A stretch of DNA of 14,057 nt from Rhodobiaceae bacterium (GTDB lineage Bacteria > Pseudomonadota > Alphaproteobacteria > Micropepsales > Micropepsaceae). The stretch spans positions 1-14,057 of the forward strand of contig VFKO01000559.1 in NCBI GenBank assembly GCA_009885515.1, in the 5' to 3' direction. Positions 6,377 to 12,391 of the stretch are shown here, in pieces. The notes beneath the pieces are model-generated. The model was not told the DNA's origin and ran no database searches. It saw nothing but the letters and a program-made list of their open reading frames with translations. Positions within the stretch are counted from its first letter, which is position 1. Each line of letters starts with the position of its first letter. The position numbers were made by a program, and so were the translations under genes.

Positions 6377-6460
6377 GAGTCCTCCTGTGGGATGACTCAT
6401 TCTTCATGTGGACTGTGTCACCGATGTTATTTCTGTCTTGGGGATCACCTGCGGATAGGT

Positions 6461-6491
6461 TGGATTCGTGGGGTGTGAATCATTTTTTTTT
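6461..6491 (+). terminator. Weak intrinsic-terminator-like hairpin with T9 tract
   Basis: GATTC (6463-6467) and GAATC (6477-6481) form a five-pair stem with a nine-base loop, extended by a T-A pair across a bulge, and nine Ts follow (6483-6491). On the plus strand this has the layout of an intrinsic terminator, though the stem is short and AT-rich. No plus-strand gene is known upstream in the gap, so if real it would end a small RNA. On the minus strand it follows the UbiK-type stop as an A run and would not terminate. Confidence 0.3.
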
Positions 6492-6700
6492 CACAGGCGA
6501 GTGCCCGCCAACTCGAATCTTACGAGTCTTTCATGCAAGCGCTCAACTTCCATGCGAGCACTCATCGCAATGGTTTTGATCGCTTCAAGCAAATCGCCAG
6601 GAACGAGATCGAGATCGTTCACCAGTCTTTTGGTCTGTGATTCGATCAGTGTGACGACTTCGTTGCGTACGCTTTTGCGGCGTCGACGGCGGCTTGACAT
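6491..6700 (-). CDS. Short UbiK/BMFP-type (YqiC-like) accessory protein
   Basis: This is a 69-residue protein (74 if the GTG at 6715 is used). The segment NDLDLVPGDLLEAIKTIAMSARMEVERLHERLVRFE fits the UbiK family pattern (a DLV-x-x-x-x-E/LEAVK-x-MA-x-x-AR-x-E stretch followed by a trimeric coiled coil). UbiK helps assemble or deliver intermediates to the aerobic ubiquinone (Ubi) complex. The usual amphipathic N-terminal helix is missing or replaced by a basic run (RRRRRK). Its place divergent to lgt agrees with the position such genes often have in this class. Both possible starts have only weak ribosome sites. The divergent distance to lgt is 35-50 bases, so the two promoters must overlap each other or the coding regions. 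The family call is by eye and tentative. Confidence 0.6.
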   Translation of the reverse strand: MSSRRRRRKSVRNEVVTLIESQTKRLVNDLDLVPGDLLEAIKTIAMSARMEVERLHERLVRFELAGTRL

Positions 6701-6716
6701 GAAGTCCGCCGTCACC

Positions 6717-6732
6717 CCAAGTCTCGCCTTGG
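6717..6732. promoter_or_regulatory. Inverted repeat in the UbiK-type/lgt divergent gap
   Basis: CCAAG (6717-6721) and CTTGG (6728-6732) form a perfect five-pair inverted repeat around TCTCGC. It lies between the two divergent starts, 18 bases before the lgt ATG. It is the only symmetry in that very short control region, but a repeat of this size can occur by chance. Confidence 0.25.
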
Positions 6733-6750
6733 ATTTTAAGGCTTTGCGCT

Positions 6751-7620
6751 ATGTTCTCGATTTCCTTTCCGAGCATCGATCCTGTTCTTATCCAGGTGGG
6801 TCCGCTCGCCATTCGTTGGTATGCGCTGGCTTACATCGCGGGGCTCTTGGGAGCCTGGTGGTACATTTTAAGGCTGTTACGCAGCGAATCGCTTTGGTTA
6901 AAGCTGCCCTTTCAGGGCAAAGCGCAAGCCAGCACCGACCAGATCGGTGATTTGTTCGTTTGGGCAGCCCTTGGGGTGATCCTTGGCGGCCGATTTGGCT
7001 ATGTACTGTTTTATGGTTTGATTTATGAGACCGACTATTTCGTGGCCGCACCGTGGCGGATTTTTTTCGCTTGGGAAGGGGGGATGTCGTTTCATGGCGG
7101 CGCAATTGGCGTAGTCTTGGCGATCATTTTTTTTGCGCGCCGTCGCAATCTGGACATTGTGGCACTTGGCGATTTGGTGGCGGCGGGGGCACCCATCGGG
7201 TTGTTTTTCGGACGTCTTGCAAATTTCATCAATGGCGAATTGTGGGGCAAGCCGAGCGACGTAGCCTGGGCGATGGTTTTTCCACACGCACCAACGATTG
7301 AGGGCCTTGGCAATGTGCCTCGCCATCCCAGCCAACTCTATGAAGCGGTACTTGAAGGATTGGTGCTGTTCATCGTGCTGCACATCCTCGTGCACAGGTT
7401 CAATGCTTTTCGCCGCCCTGGATTGACGATCGCGGCGTTTTGGGCCGGGTATGGGTTTTTCAGAATTGCCGTTGAAGTTTTCTTTCGTGATTCCGATCAG
7501 CTGGTGTTTGGCGGTGTGCTGACGATGGGTTCGCTGTTGTCGGTCTTTATGTTTGTGTTTGCAGGGTTTTTCTTCTGGTATTCGCTCTTTCGCAAGGGGC
7601 CCGCACTGTTGACGCAATGA
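6751..7620 (+). CDS. lgt: Prolipoprotein diacylglyceryl transferase
   Basis: This inner-membrane enzyme moves diacylglycerol from phosphatidylglycerol to the lipobox cysteine of prolipoproteins, the first step of lipoprotein maturation. The 289 residues have the usual seven hydrophobic segments. Key family residues are visible: H115 in MSFHGGAIG, the signature FGRLANFINGELWG with R155 and N158, RHPSQLYEA (191-199), Y234 and R238 in WAGYGFFRI, and E242 in the following segment; these agree with the residues known to matter in E. coli Lgt. AAGG lies about ten bases before the ATG. The stop overlaps the start of the methyltransferase gene (ATGA at 7617-7620), and three genes on in the same operon a predicted lipoprotein is encoded. 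Confidence 0.96.
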   Translation: MFSISFPSIDPVLIQVGPLAIRWYALAYIAGLLGAWWYILRLLRSESLWLKLPFQGKAQASTDQIGDLFVWAALGVILGGRFGYVLFYGLIYETDYFVAAPWRIFFAWEGGMSFHGGAIGVVLAIIFFARRRNLDIVALGDLVAAGAPIGLFFGRLANFINGELWGKPSDVAWAMVFPHAPTIEGLGNVPRHPSQLYEAVLEGLVLFIVLHILVHRFNAFRRPGLTIAAFWAGYGFFRIAVEVFFRDSDQLVFGGVLTMGSLLSVFMFVFAGFFFWYSLFRKGPALLTQ

Positions 7621-8711
7621 ACACTGTGGCAGCGCATATCAGGTCGATCATTGAAAGTGATGGACCGATTTCAATCGCCGAGTTCATGCGAATTGCGCTG
7701 ACCGGGCGCGCCGACAGCTATTACATGCGATCAGATCCCATTGGTTTGTACGGCGATTTCATTACCGCTCCGGAGATTTCGCAGGTCTTTGGCGAGTGCA
7801 TCGGGCTGTGGTGTGTGGATGTCTGGAGCAAGCTCGGGTCGCCCGCAGCCTTTACACTTGTTGAGCTTGGTCCTGGCCGTGGGACGCTGATGAGGGATGT
7901 GCTGCGCGCTGCGCGGGTCGCGCCGGATTTTTTGACAGCGGCGACAATTGCTTTGGTCGAGGTCAGTCCGGCGCTGCGCAATCTGCAAGCAGCACTGCTG
8001 CGAGCTGACGGCTTACCAACAGTTCGCTGGTACAATGGTTTTCAAGACATCGATGTGATCGGGCCACTGATTGTGATCGCGAATGAATTTTTCGATGCAC
8101 TTCCCGTTGCGCAATTTGTGAAAGGGCACGAGGGGTGGACCTTGCGCACAGTTGGTTTGAATGACGCCGGTGAACTTATGTTGGGCACGCAGCCAGACGC
8201 TCAGGCGTCTGTTTGTGTTCCGGTTAGCCTGTTGGATGCGCCCTTTGGCTCCACTTTTGAACACTCTATCGAGCGCGAGAACGTGGCACGCGCGATAGCG
8301 AGGGTGATCCAGAATGAAGGGGGCGGCACCCTGGTTTTCGACTATGGCTTTGAAGGTCCGGCGCTTGGCGATACGCTCCAGGCTGTAAAAGGGCATAGAT
8401 ACGCGGGCATTCTCATGGAGCCTGGCATGGCTGATTTGACATCTCACGTCGATTTTACCGCGCTCGCGGAAGCGTTTGCGGGCGGCGGCGCCTGTGTGTC
8501 AAAAATTTCGACGCAGGCAGGTTTTTTGACGCAAATGGGTGCGGTTGAGCGAACGCAAATTCTTAAACGATTGGCGAGCGAACAACAGAAGGCGCAGCTT
8601 GAGTCTGCGCTTAAAAGGTTGACCTCGGCCGATGCGATGGGCACCTTGTTCAAGGTGCTGTGCGCCGTCTCTTCTCAGGCGATTCAGCCAGCGGGTTTTG
8701 AGGCCGAATGA
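7617..8711 (+). CDS. Class I SAM-dependent methyltransferase, MidA/NDUFAF7 family
   Basis: This 364-residue protein of COG1565 carries the SAM-binding motif I LVELGPGRGTLMRDVL (about 81-96), the family-specific GDFITAPEISQVFGECIGLW (46-65), an acidic end of strand 2 (ALVEVSPALR) and NEFFDALPVAQF. Mitochondrial NDUFAF7 dimethylates an arginine of the complex I subunit NDUFS2, and is needed for complex I assembly. Bacterial members are assumed to act on the homologous NuoD/Nqo4, but that is inference. The gene sits in its usual place between lgt and pgeF, with four-base ATGA overlaps on both sides. There is no signal peptide; it should be cytosolic. Confidence 0.9.
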   Translation: MNTVAAHIRSIIESDGPISIAEFMRIALTGRADSYYMRSDPIGLYGDFITAPEISQVFGECIGLWCVDVWSKLGSPAAFTLVELGPGRGTLMRDVLRAARVAPDFLTAATIALVEVSPALRNLQAALLRADGLPTVRWYNGFQDIDVIGPLIVIANEFFDALPVAQFVKGHEGWTLRTVGLNDAGELMLGTQPDAQASVCVPVSLLDAPFGSTFEHSIERENVARAIARVIQNEGGGTLVFDYGFEGPALGDTLQAVKGHRYAGILMEPGMADLTSHVDFTALAEAFAGGGACVSKISTQAGFLTQMGAVERTQILKRLASEQQKAQLESALKRLTSADAMGTLFKVLCAVSSQAIQPAGFEAE

Positions 8712-9520
8712 AGCCGTTGCAATCATCTTCCCTGTGCGGATCACAGCGTGCCGTTCACGGATATTTTGGGCGTCAAGGCGGTGTTTCCAGTGGGCTTTTT
8801 GCGTCGCTCAATTGCGGATATGGATCGGGAGACGACAGATCGTGCGTGCGTGAAAACCGCGAACGGATCGCACGTTGGTTCGGAACGGGTCTGGGGTTCA
8901 GAACGGGTCTGGGGTTCGGAACGGGTGAGGCGGGGCTGCTGACAGTCTACCAAACTCACAGTGCCCAGGCCGTGCACGTTCAGGGGCCTTGGTCGCCTGA
9001 AGATGCCCCTAAAGCTGATGCAATGGTCACGACGGAGGCTGGTGTTGCGCTGGGGATTCTTACTGCCGATTGCGCGCCGGTACTGTTGTCGGATGAAGCT
9101 GCGGGTGTAGTTGGCGCGGCGCACGCCGGTTGGAAGGGCGCCTTGGATGGGGTGCTTGAATCTGCGGTCGAATTGATGGAACGGTTGGGCGCCGTTCGAT
9201 CGCGAATACGGGCGGCAATTGGTCCATGTATTGGGCAGCATTCGTATGAAGTTGGACCTGAGTTTTTTGAACGATTTGAAAGGGCCGCGCCCGGCAATCA
9301 CAAATATTTTGTGTCCGCTGCGCGCGAGAGGCACAAATTGTTCGACTTGCCGGGCTACGTCGCGAACCGGTTGACGGCTTCAGGGATCGTAGATGTGGAT
9401 CGAATGGGGTTGTGCACTTATGCCAACGAAGAGGATTATTTTTCCTATCGCCGGTCGACGCACCGGGGCGAGGCAGATTATGGGCGCAATCTGTCTGCGA
9501 TCATGCTGGTGCCGCGATGA
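8708..9520 (+). CDS. pgeF: Peptidoglycan editing factor PgeF (multicopper-oxidase-like laccase domain, YfiH/YlmD)
   Basis: This 270-residue protein belongs to the DUF152/laccase-domain family. The zinc/active-site residues are present: H84 in VYQTHSAQ, C122 in TADCAPVLL, H139 in AAHAGWKGALDGVL; IGPCIGQHSYEVG and a C-terminal CTYANEEDYFSYRR follow as usual. In E. coli PgeF prevents misincorporation of L-serine in the muropeptide stem, and purified family members also act on purine nucleosides. An odd feature is the run FGTGLG-FRTGLG-FGTGEA at residues 58-75, coded by three 18-bp tandem copies, placed just before LLTVYQTHS where most homologues have a short loop. The reading frame is intact. 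The start overlaps the methyltransferase stop and the stop overlaps the lipoprotein start. Confidence 0.93.
   Translation: MKPLQSSSLCGSQRAVHGYFGRQGGVSSGLFASLNCGYGSGDDRSCVRENRERIARWFGTGLGFRTGLGFGTGEAGLLTVYQTHSAQAVHVQGPWSPEDAPKADAMVTTEAGVALGILTADCAPVLLSDEAAGVVGAAHAGWKGALDGVLESAVELMERLGAVRSRIRAAIGPCIGQHSYEVGPEFFERFERAAPGNHKYFVSAARERHKLFDLPGYVANRLTASGIVDVDRMGLCTYANEEDYFSYRRSTHRGEADYGRNLSAIMLVPR
8877..8930 (+). repeat. Three 18-bp tandem repeats inside pgeF
   Basis: Copies lie at 8877-8894, 8895-8912 and 8913-8930. The unit is ggttcggaacgggtctgg; copy 2 differs at one base and copy 3 at two bases near its end. Because 18 is a multiple of three, each copy adds six residues (FGTGLG) and changes in copy number keep the frame. 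The high similarity suggests recent slippage or expansion. Confidence 0.92.
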
Positions 9521-10425
9521 AATTGTACCAAGCCGTTTTATCGCTGGTATCGGTTCTGATTCTTCCTGGTTGTGCGGCGGTTACGGAACCTTTCGGACTT
9601 GAAGATCCGTTCGCGATTGAACGGCCGTTTGAGGGTTTTGCCAGAAATGAGGCGATGCTCAGTCCGTCGTTTGATCTTGCTACGATCATCATTGAGGCGC
9701 CAAAGGGGCTCAATGGCACGTTCGCTGCTACCTTGCGAGACCGGATCATCGGAGTACTTCAAGCGCGCGATATTCCCGCTCTGTCTGAAACCCGCATGCG
9801 GACCTGGGTGCTGAAGGGGCGAGCAGCCAACGTGATGTCCAGTGAAGCAGGCGATAGCCGGCGGCGCATTGTTGTTTGGCGCCTGTTTGATCCAGACCGT
9901 GTGCCAAAAGGTCAATTCTCCACCATTTTTCAGGGAGAGAACGCCGCAACAGTAGAGCCGAGATTGTCCGTTCTTGCTGAACAAATAGCAGACAAGATCG
10001 GCCCGCTGTCCCATCCGCAGCAAGTGCCAAGTGAGACTGCCAAGGTGGTGGCCGACAACCCTATTTTTTGGATTGGCGCCATCAAGGGTGCGCCTGGTGA
10101 TGGAAATGCGGCGCTCGCCCAGGCTCTTCAAAGTGCGTTGCCTCTGCAGGGGATGCGCGTTGCCAGTGTTCAGGCGAATGCGGCGTGGCATGTCGAATGT
10201 GCGGTCGCGATTCAGGTCAAATCAGCGTCGGAGGAGATCGTTGTGCTGCGATGGCGCCTGCTCGACAAGGCTGGCAAAGAGGTTGGAATACTCACGCAGG
10301 AGAACCCGGTTCCGCGCGGCAGGCTGAACAAGCCCTGGCGGGAAATCGCGGGATTTGCCGGAGAAGCGGCGGCGGCAGGCTTTCGAAAGATTGTTCAACA
10401 GGTTACGCGCGGTAAGGCGAGCTAA
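9517..10425 (+). CDS. Predicted lipoprotein of unknown function with two similar halves
   Basis: This 302-residue protein starts with a short signal MKLYQAVLSLVSVLILPGC. The LPGC lipobox puts the acylated cysteine at C19 (proline at -2 is unusual but tolerated). I take the ATG at 9517, which overlaps the pgeF stop by four bases; upstream in-frame starts lie inside pgeF and would destroy the signal. After an acidic linker the protein appears to have two related domains, about 60-163 and 186-296. Each has a G-x-NG/GNAA helix start, a strand rich in hydrophobics (RRRIVVWRLFDPDR, EEIVVLRWRLLDKAGK), a turn (STIFQGENA, VGILTQENPV) and a closing amphipathic helix. I do not recognise the family. Lgt, encoded in the same operon, would modify it. 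The localisation is inferred to be periplasmic, membrane-anchored. Confidence 0.8.
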   Translation: MKLYQAVLSLVSVLILPGCAAVTEPFGLEDPFAIERPFEGFARNEAMLSPSFDLATIIIEAPKGLNGTFAATLRDRIIGVLQARDIPALSETRMRTWVLKGRAANVMSSEAGDSRRRIVVWRLFDPDRVPKGQFSTIFQGENAATVEPRLSVLAEQIADKIGPLSHPQQVPSETAKVVADNPIFWIGAIKGAPGDGNAALAQALQSALPLQGMRVASVQANAAWHVECAVAIQVKSASEEIVVLRWRLLDKAGKEVGILTQENPVPRGRLNKPWREIAGFAGEAAAAGFRKIVQQVTRGKAS

Positions 10426-10489
10426 GCGGCATTGCAAGGCGAGGGAGGCGTTGGTACAAGCCGCCGCGAGCTGAAGGATATCGCGCGAC

Positions 10490-11422
10490 ATGAAACTTCT
10501 TGCCGGTAACAGTAATCACCCGCTCGCCAATGAAATCGGCGAATATCTGAAAGTGCCGTTGACGAAAGCGGTGGTGCGCCGGTTTGCGGATATGGAAGTT
10601 TTTGTCGAGATCCAGGAAAACGTGCGTGGCGAGGACGTGTTTGTCATTCAATCAACGTCTTATCCCGCCAATGACCATTTGATGGAGCTGTTGATTTGTA
10701 TCGATGCGCTGCGCCGGTCATCAGCCAAGCGGATCACCGCTGTTATCCCCTATTTCGGTTATGCACGTCAGGATCGCAAGCCCGGTCCACGAACGCCAAT
10801 TTCGGCAAAGCTGGTCGCCAACATCATCACGCAAGCTGGTGCTGGGCGCGTGCTGACGCTTGATCTGCACGCAGGTCAGATCCAGGGGTTCTTCGACATT
10901 CCGACCGATAATCTCATTGCTGCACCCGTGTTTGAATCGGATATCAAGAAAGAATTCGACGGCGAACGTTTGATGGTGATTTCACCTGACGTCGGGGGCG
11001 TGGTGCGCGCAAGAGCCTTGGCGCGGCGGCTCGATGCCGATCTTGCAATCGTGGACAAGCGGCGCGAGCGCGCCGGCGATTCTGAAGTCATGAACATCAT
11101 CGGCGATGTGAATGGACGCACCTGCATCATGATCGACGACATCGTCGATTCTGCGGGAACCTTGTGCAATGCCGCTGAAGCGTTGATGAACAAGGGTGCG
11201 AAGGCGACCTTTGGCTATATCACGCACGGGGTGTTGTCTGGGGGGGCCGTCGCGCGGGTCAAAGGTTCGGCTCTGAAGGAACTTGTGATCACAGACTCGA
11301 TTGCGCCTACAAATGCTGTGCGAAACTGCACGAACATCAGGATCATTCCGACCGCGCCGCTTTTGGGCGAAGCGATCCGGCGCATTGCAGAAGAACGGTC
11401 GGTTTCCAGCCTTTTTGACTGA
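10490..11422 (+). CDS. prs: Ribose-phosphate pyrophosphokinase (PRPP synthetase)
   Basis: This 310-residue class I enzyme makes PRPP from ribose 5-phosphate and ATP, the precursor for purine, pyrimidine, histidine, tryptophan and NAD synthesis. Visible motifs are the flexible-loop residues YARQDRK (91-97), DLHAGQIQGFF with the metal-binding H127, the catalytic loop VDKRRER (188-194, K190 and R192) and the PRPP/ribose-phosphate loop IDDIVDSAGTLCN (215-227). Length and motifs are standard. AAGGAT stands about ten bases before the ATG. A 64-base gap separates it from the lipoprotein gene, without a clear terminator, so it may be read from the lgt operon as well as from its own promoter. Confidence 0.96.
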   Translation: MKLLAGNSNHPLANEIGEYLKVPLTKAVVRRFADMEVFVEIQENVRGEDVFVIQSTSYPANDHLMELLICIDALRRSSAKRITAVIPYFGYARQDRKPGPRTPISAKLVANIITQAGAGRVLTLDLHAGQIQGFFDIPTDNLIAAPVFESDIKKEFDGERLMVISPDVGGVVRARALARRLDADLAIVDKRRERAGDSEVMNIIGDVNGRTCIMIDDIVDSAGTLCNAAEALMNKGAKATFGYITHGVLSGGAVARVKGSALKELVITDSIAPTNAVRNCTNIRIIPTAPLLGEAIRRIAEERSVSSLFD

Positions 11423-11434
11423 CGATCCGGACGA

Positions 11435-11462
11435 TTTGCCTTCCGAACCCAGTTCGTATAAA
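11435..11462 (+). promoter_or_regulatory. Candidate promoter of rplY
   Basis: TTTGCC (11435-11440) and TATAAA (11457-11462) are 16 bases apart, in the 112-bp gap between prs and rplY. The -10 box is good and the -35 box mediocre. Transcription would begin near 11469 and include the inverted repeats that follow. Confidence 0.4.
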
Positions 11463-11518
11463 TCCGGCGCCTCTCTCCGATCACCGGATTGAACAGGATA
11501 AGAGGCCTTGGCGCCTCT
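11461..11518 (+). promoter_or_regulatory. rplY leader with competing inverted repeats
   Basis: AATCCGG (11461-11467) can pair with CCGGATT (11484-11490). AGAGGC (11501-11506) can pair either with GCCTCT at 11513-11518, a hairpin ending just before the ribosome site AAAGGG (11520-11525), or with an identical GCCTCT at 11469-11474 in the loop of the first stem. The nine bases GGCGCCTCT occur twice (11466-11474 and 11510-11518). Mutually exclusive folds next to a ribosome site suggest translational control, as is common for ribosomal protein genes, but this is inference. Confidence 0.35.
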
Positions 11519-11534
11519 GAAAGGGTTCACGACA

Positions 11535-12305
11535 ATGACGAAAACCGCCACTCAAACCATCACCATTCCAGCCAAGTCACGTCAAGGCACGGGGACTGGT
11601 TCCGCGCGTGCGGTGCGCCGCGAAGGCGATATTCCGGGCGTTCTCTATGGTGAAGGCGGCGGCGCTTCGCGCCCGATCCGTATTTCTTATCGCGACATCG
11701 AGAAGCCCTATCAAACAGGCCGCTTTACCTCGACGCTGTTCACGCTCGATCTTGAAGGCGAGAAAATGCGCGTTATTCCGCGCGAAGTGCAGGTCGATCC
11801 CGTGACCGAACGGCCTATTCATGCGGACTTTCAGAAATTGGTCGCCGGTGCACGCATCCGGTTGTTCATTCCCGTACATTTCAACAATCACGTTGACTCG
11901 CCGGGGTTGAAGCGCGGCGGTGTGTTGAACATCGTGCGTCACGAGATTGAATTTTCGTGCATGTCAGAACACATCCCTCAGTTCATCGAAGCCGATTTGA
12001 CGGGCATGGACATCGGGGACAGTTTGCATATTTCGGCCATCAAGCTGACCGAGGGTCTTATTCCCGTGATTCGCAATCGCGACTTTACGATCGCGACGGT
12101 TGCGGCACCGTCGGCATTTGCCGATGTGGAAGTCAAACCAACGACAGCGGCAGAAGGTGAGGCGCCGGCAGCGGGCGCTGCACCGGCGGCTGGTGGTGCA
12201 GCTCCTGCGGCGGCGGCTGGCGGCAAAGCGCCGGCGGCTGGTGCGAAGGGTGCACCGGCAAAAGCAGCTCCGGCCAAGGCGCCTGCCAAGGGCGACAAGA
12301 AGTAA
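11535..12305 (+). CDS. rplY: 50S ribosomal protein bL25, CTC type
   Basis: This 256-residue protein binds 5S rRNA in the large subunit. The N-terminal L25 domain (about 5-95) begins with ITIPAKSRQGTGTGSARAVRREG and IPGVLYGEGG, and the C-terminal TL5/CTC domain (about 100-195) includes DPVTERPIHADFQKL and IPVHFNNHVDSPGLKRGGVL. From about residue 200 a tail of some 55 residues is almost only Ala, Pro, Gly and Lys, probably disordered and positively charged at its end. I choose the ATG at 11535, with AAAGGG nine bases upstream; a TTG at 11508 in frame has no ribosome site and lies in the leader hairpin. It is followed by a strong hairpin and pth, the usual rplY-pth-ychF order. Confidence 0.95.
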   Translation: MTKTATQTITIPAKSRQGTGTGSARAVRREGDIPGVLYGEGGGASRPIRISYRDIEKPYQTGRFTSTLFTLDLEGEKMRVIPREVQVDPVTERPIHADFQKLVAGARIRLFIPVHFNNHVDSPGLKRGGVLNIVRHEIEFSCMSEHIPQFIEADLTGMDIGDSLHISAIKLTEGLIPVIRNRDFTIATVAAPSAFADVEVKPTTAAEGEAPAAGAAPAAGGAAPAAAAGGKAPAAGAKGAPAKAAPAKAPAKGDKK

Positions 12306-12326
12306 GCACTTGCTTCCCACGCTTGC

Positions 12327-12357
12327 GGCGGCCGCCAACATCACTTGGCGGCCGTTT
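12327..12357 (+). terminator. Hairpin between rplY and pth, terminator-like
   Basis: CGGCCGCCAA (12329-12338) and TTGGCGGCCG (12345-12354) form a perfect 10-bp stem around CATCAC, with two G-T pairs possible at the base, followed by TTTGCGCGTTT. The stem is very stable, but the T tract is broken, so termination may be partial: it could set the rplY to pth ratio or protect the rplY mRNA end. Confidence 0.55.
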
Positions 12358-12391
12358 GCGCGTTTGAGAGGATTCTAATTCAGGTCTGAAC

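Larger units (their letters stand above)
6175..6490. other. Gene-free structured interval between ybjN and the UbiK-type gene
   Basis: About 316 bases carry no convincing protein gene. The interval holds a GC hairpin near ybjN (6198-6250), a long imperfect rod (6266-6344), a short reading frame behind a perfect Shine-Dalgarno sequence (6311-6376, minus) and a hairpin with a T9 tract on the plus strand (6461-6491). I see no tRNA, tmRNA, SRP RNA or RNase P RNA signatures and no clear promoter. A 78-codon minus-strand frame (6171-6407) crosses it but has an unremarkable composition. It could be the ybjN leader, a small RNA gene on either strand, or both. Confidence 0.6.

Noticed and set aside
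6171..6407. A 78-codon minus-strand frame whose stop overlaps the ybjN start
   Set aside because: No domain, no ribosome site before its ATG, and a composition that follows the GC hairpin and RNA rod. It is more likely a chance frame over structured non-coding DNA, although the ATGA overlap was noted.
6447..6458. CTATCCGCA on the minus strand, similar to a DnaA box
   Set aside because: It has two mismatches to TTATCCACA and no cluster of further boxes or AT-rich unwinding region, so there is no case for an origin.
6898..7617. A 239-codon frame antisense to lgt
   Set aside because: Composition is rich in Lys, His, Gln and Arg as expected for the complement of a membrane-protein gene, and lgt itself is fully supported by catalytic motifs.
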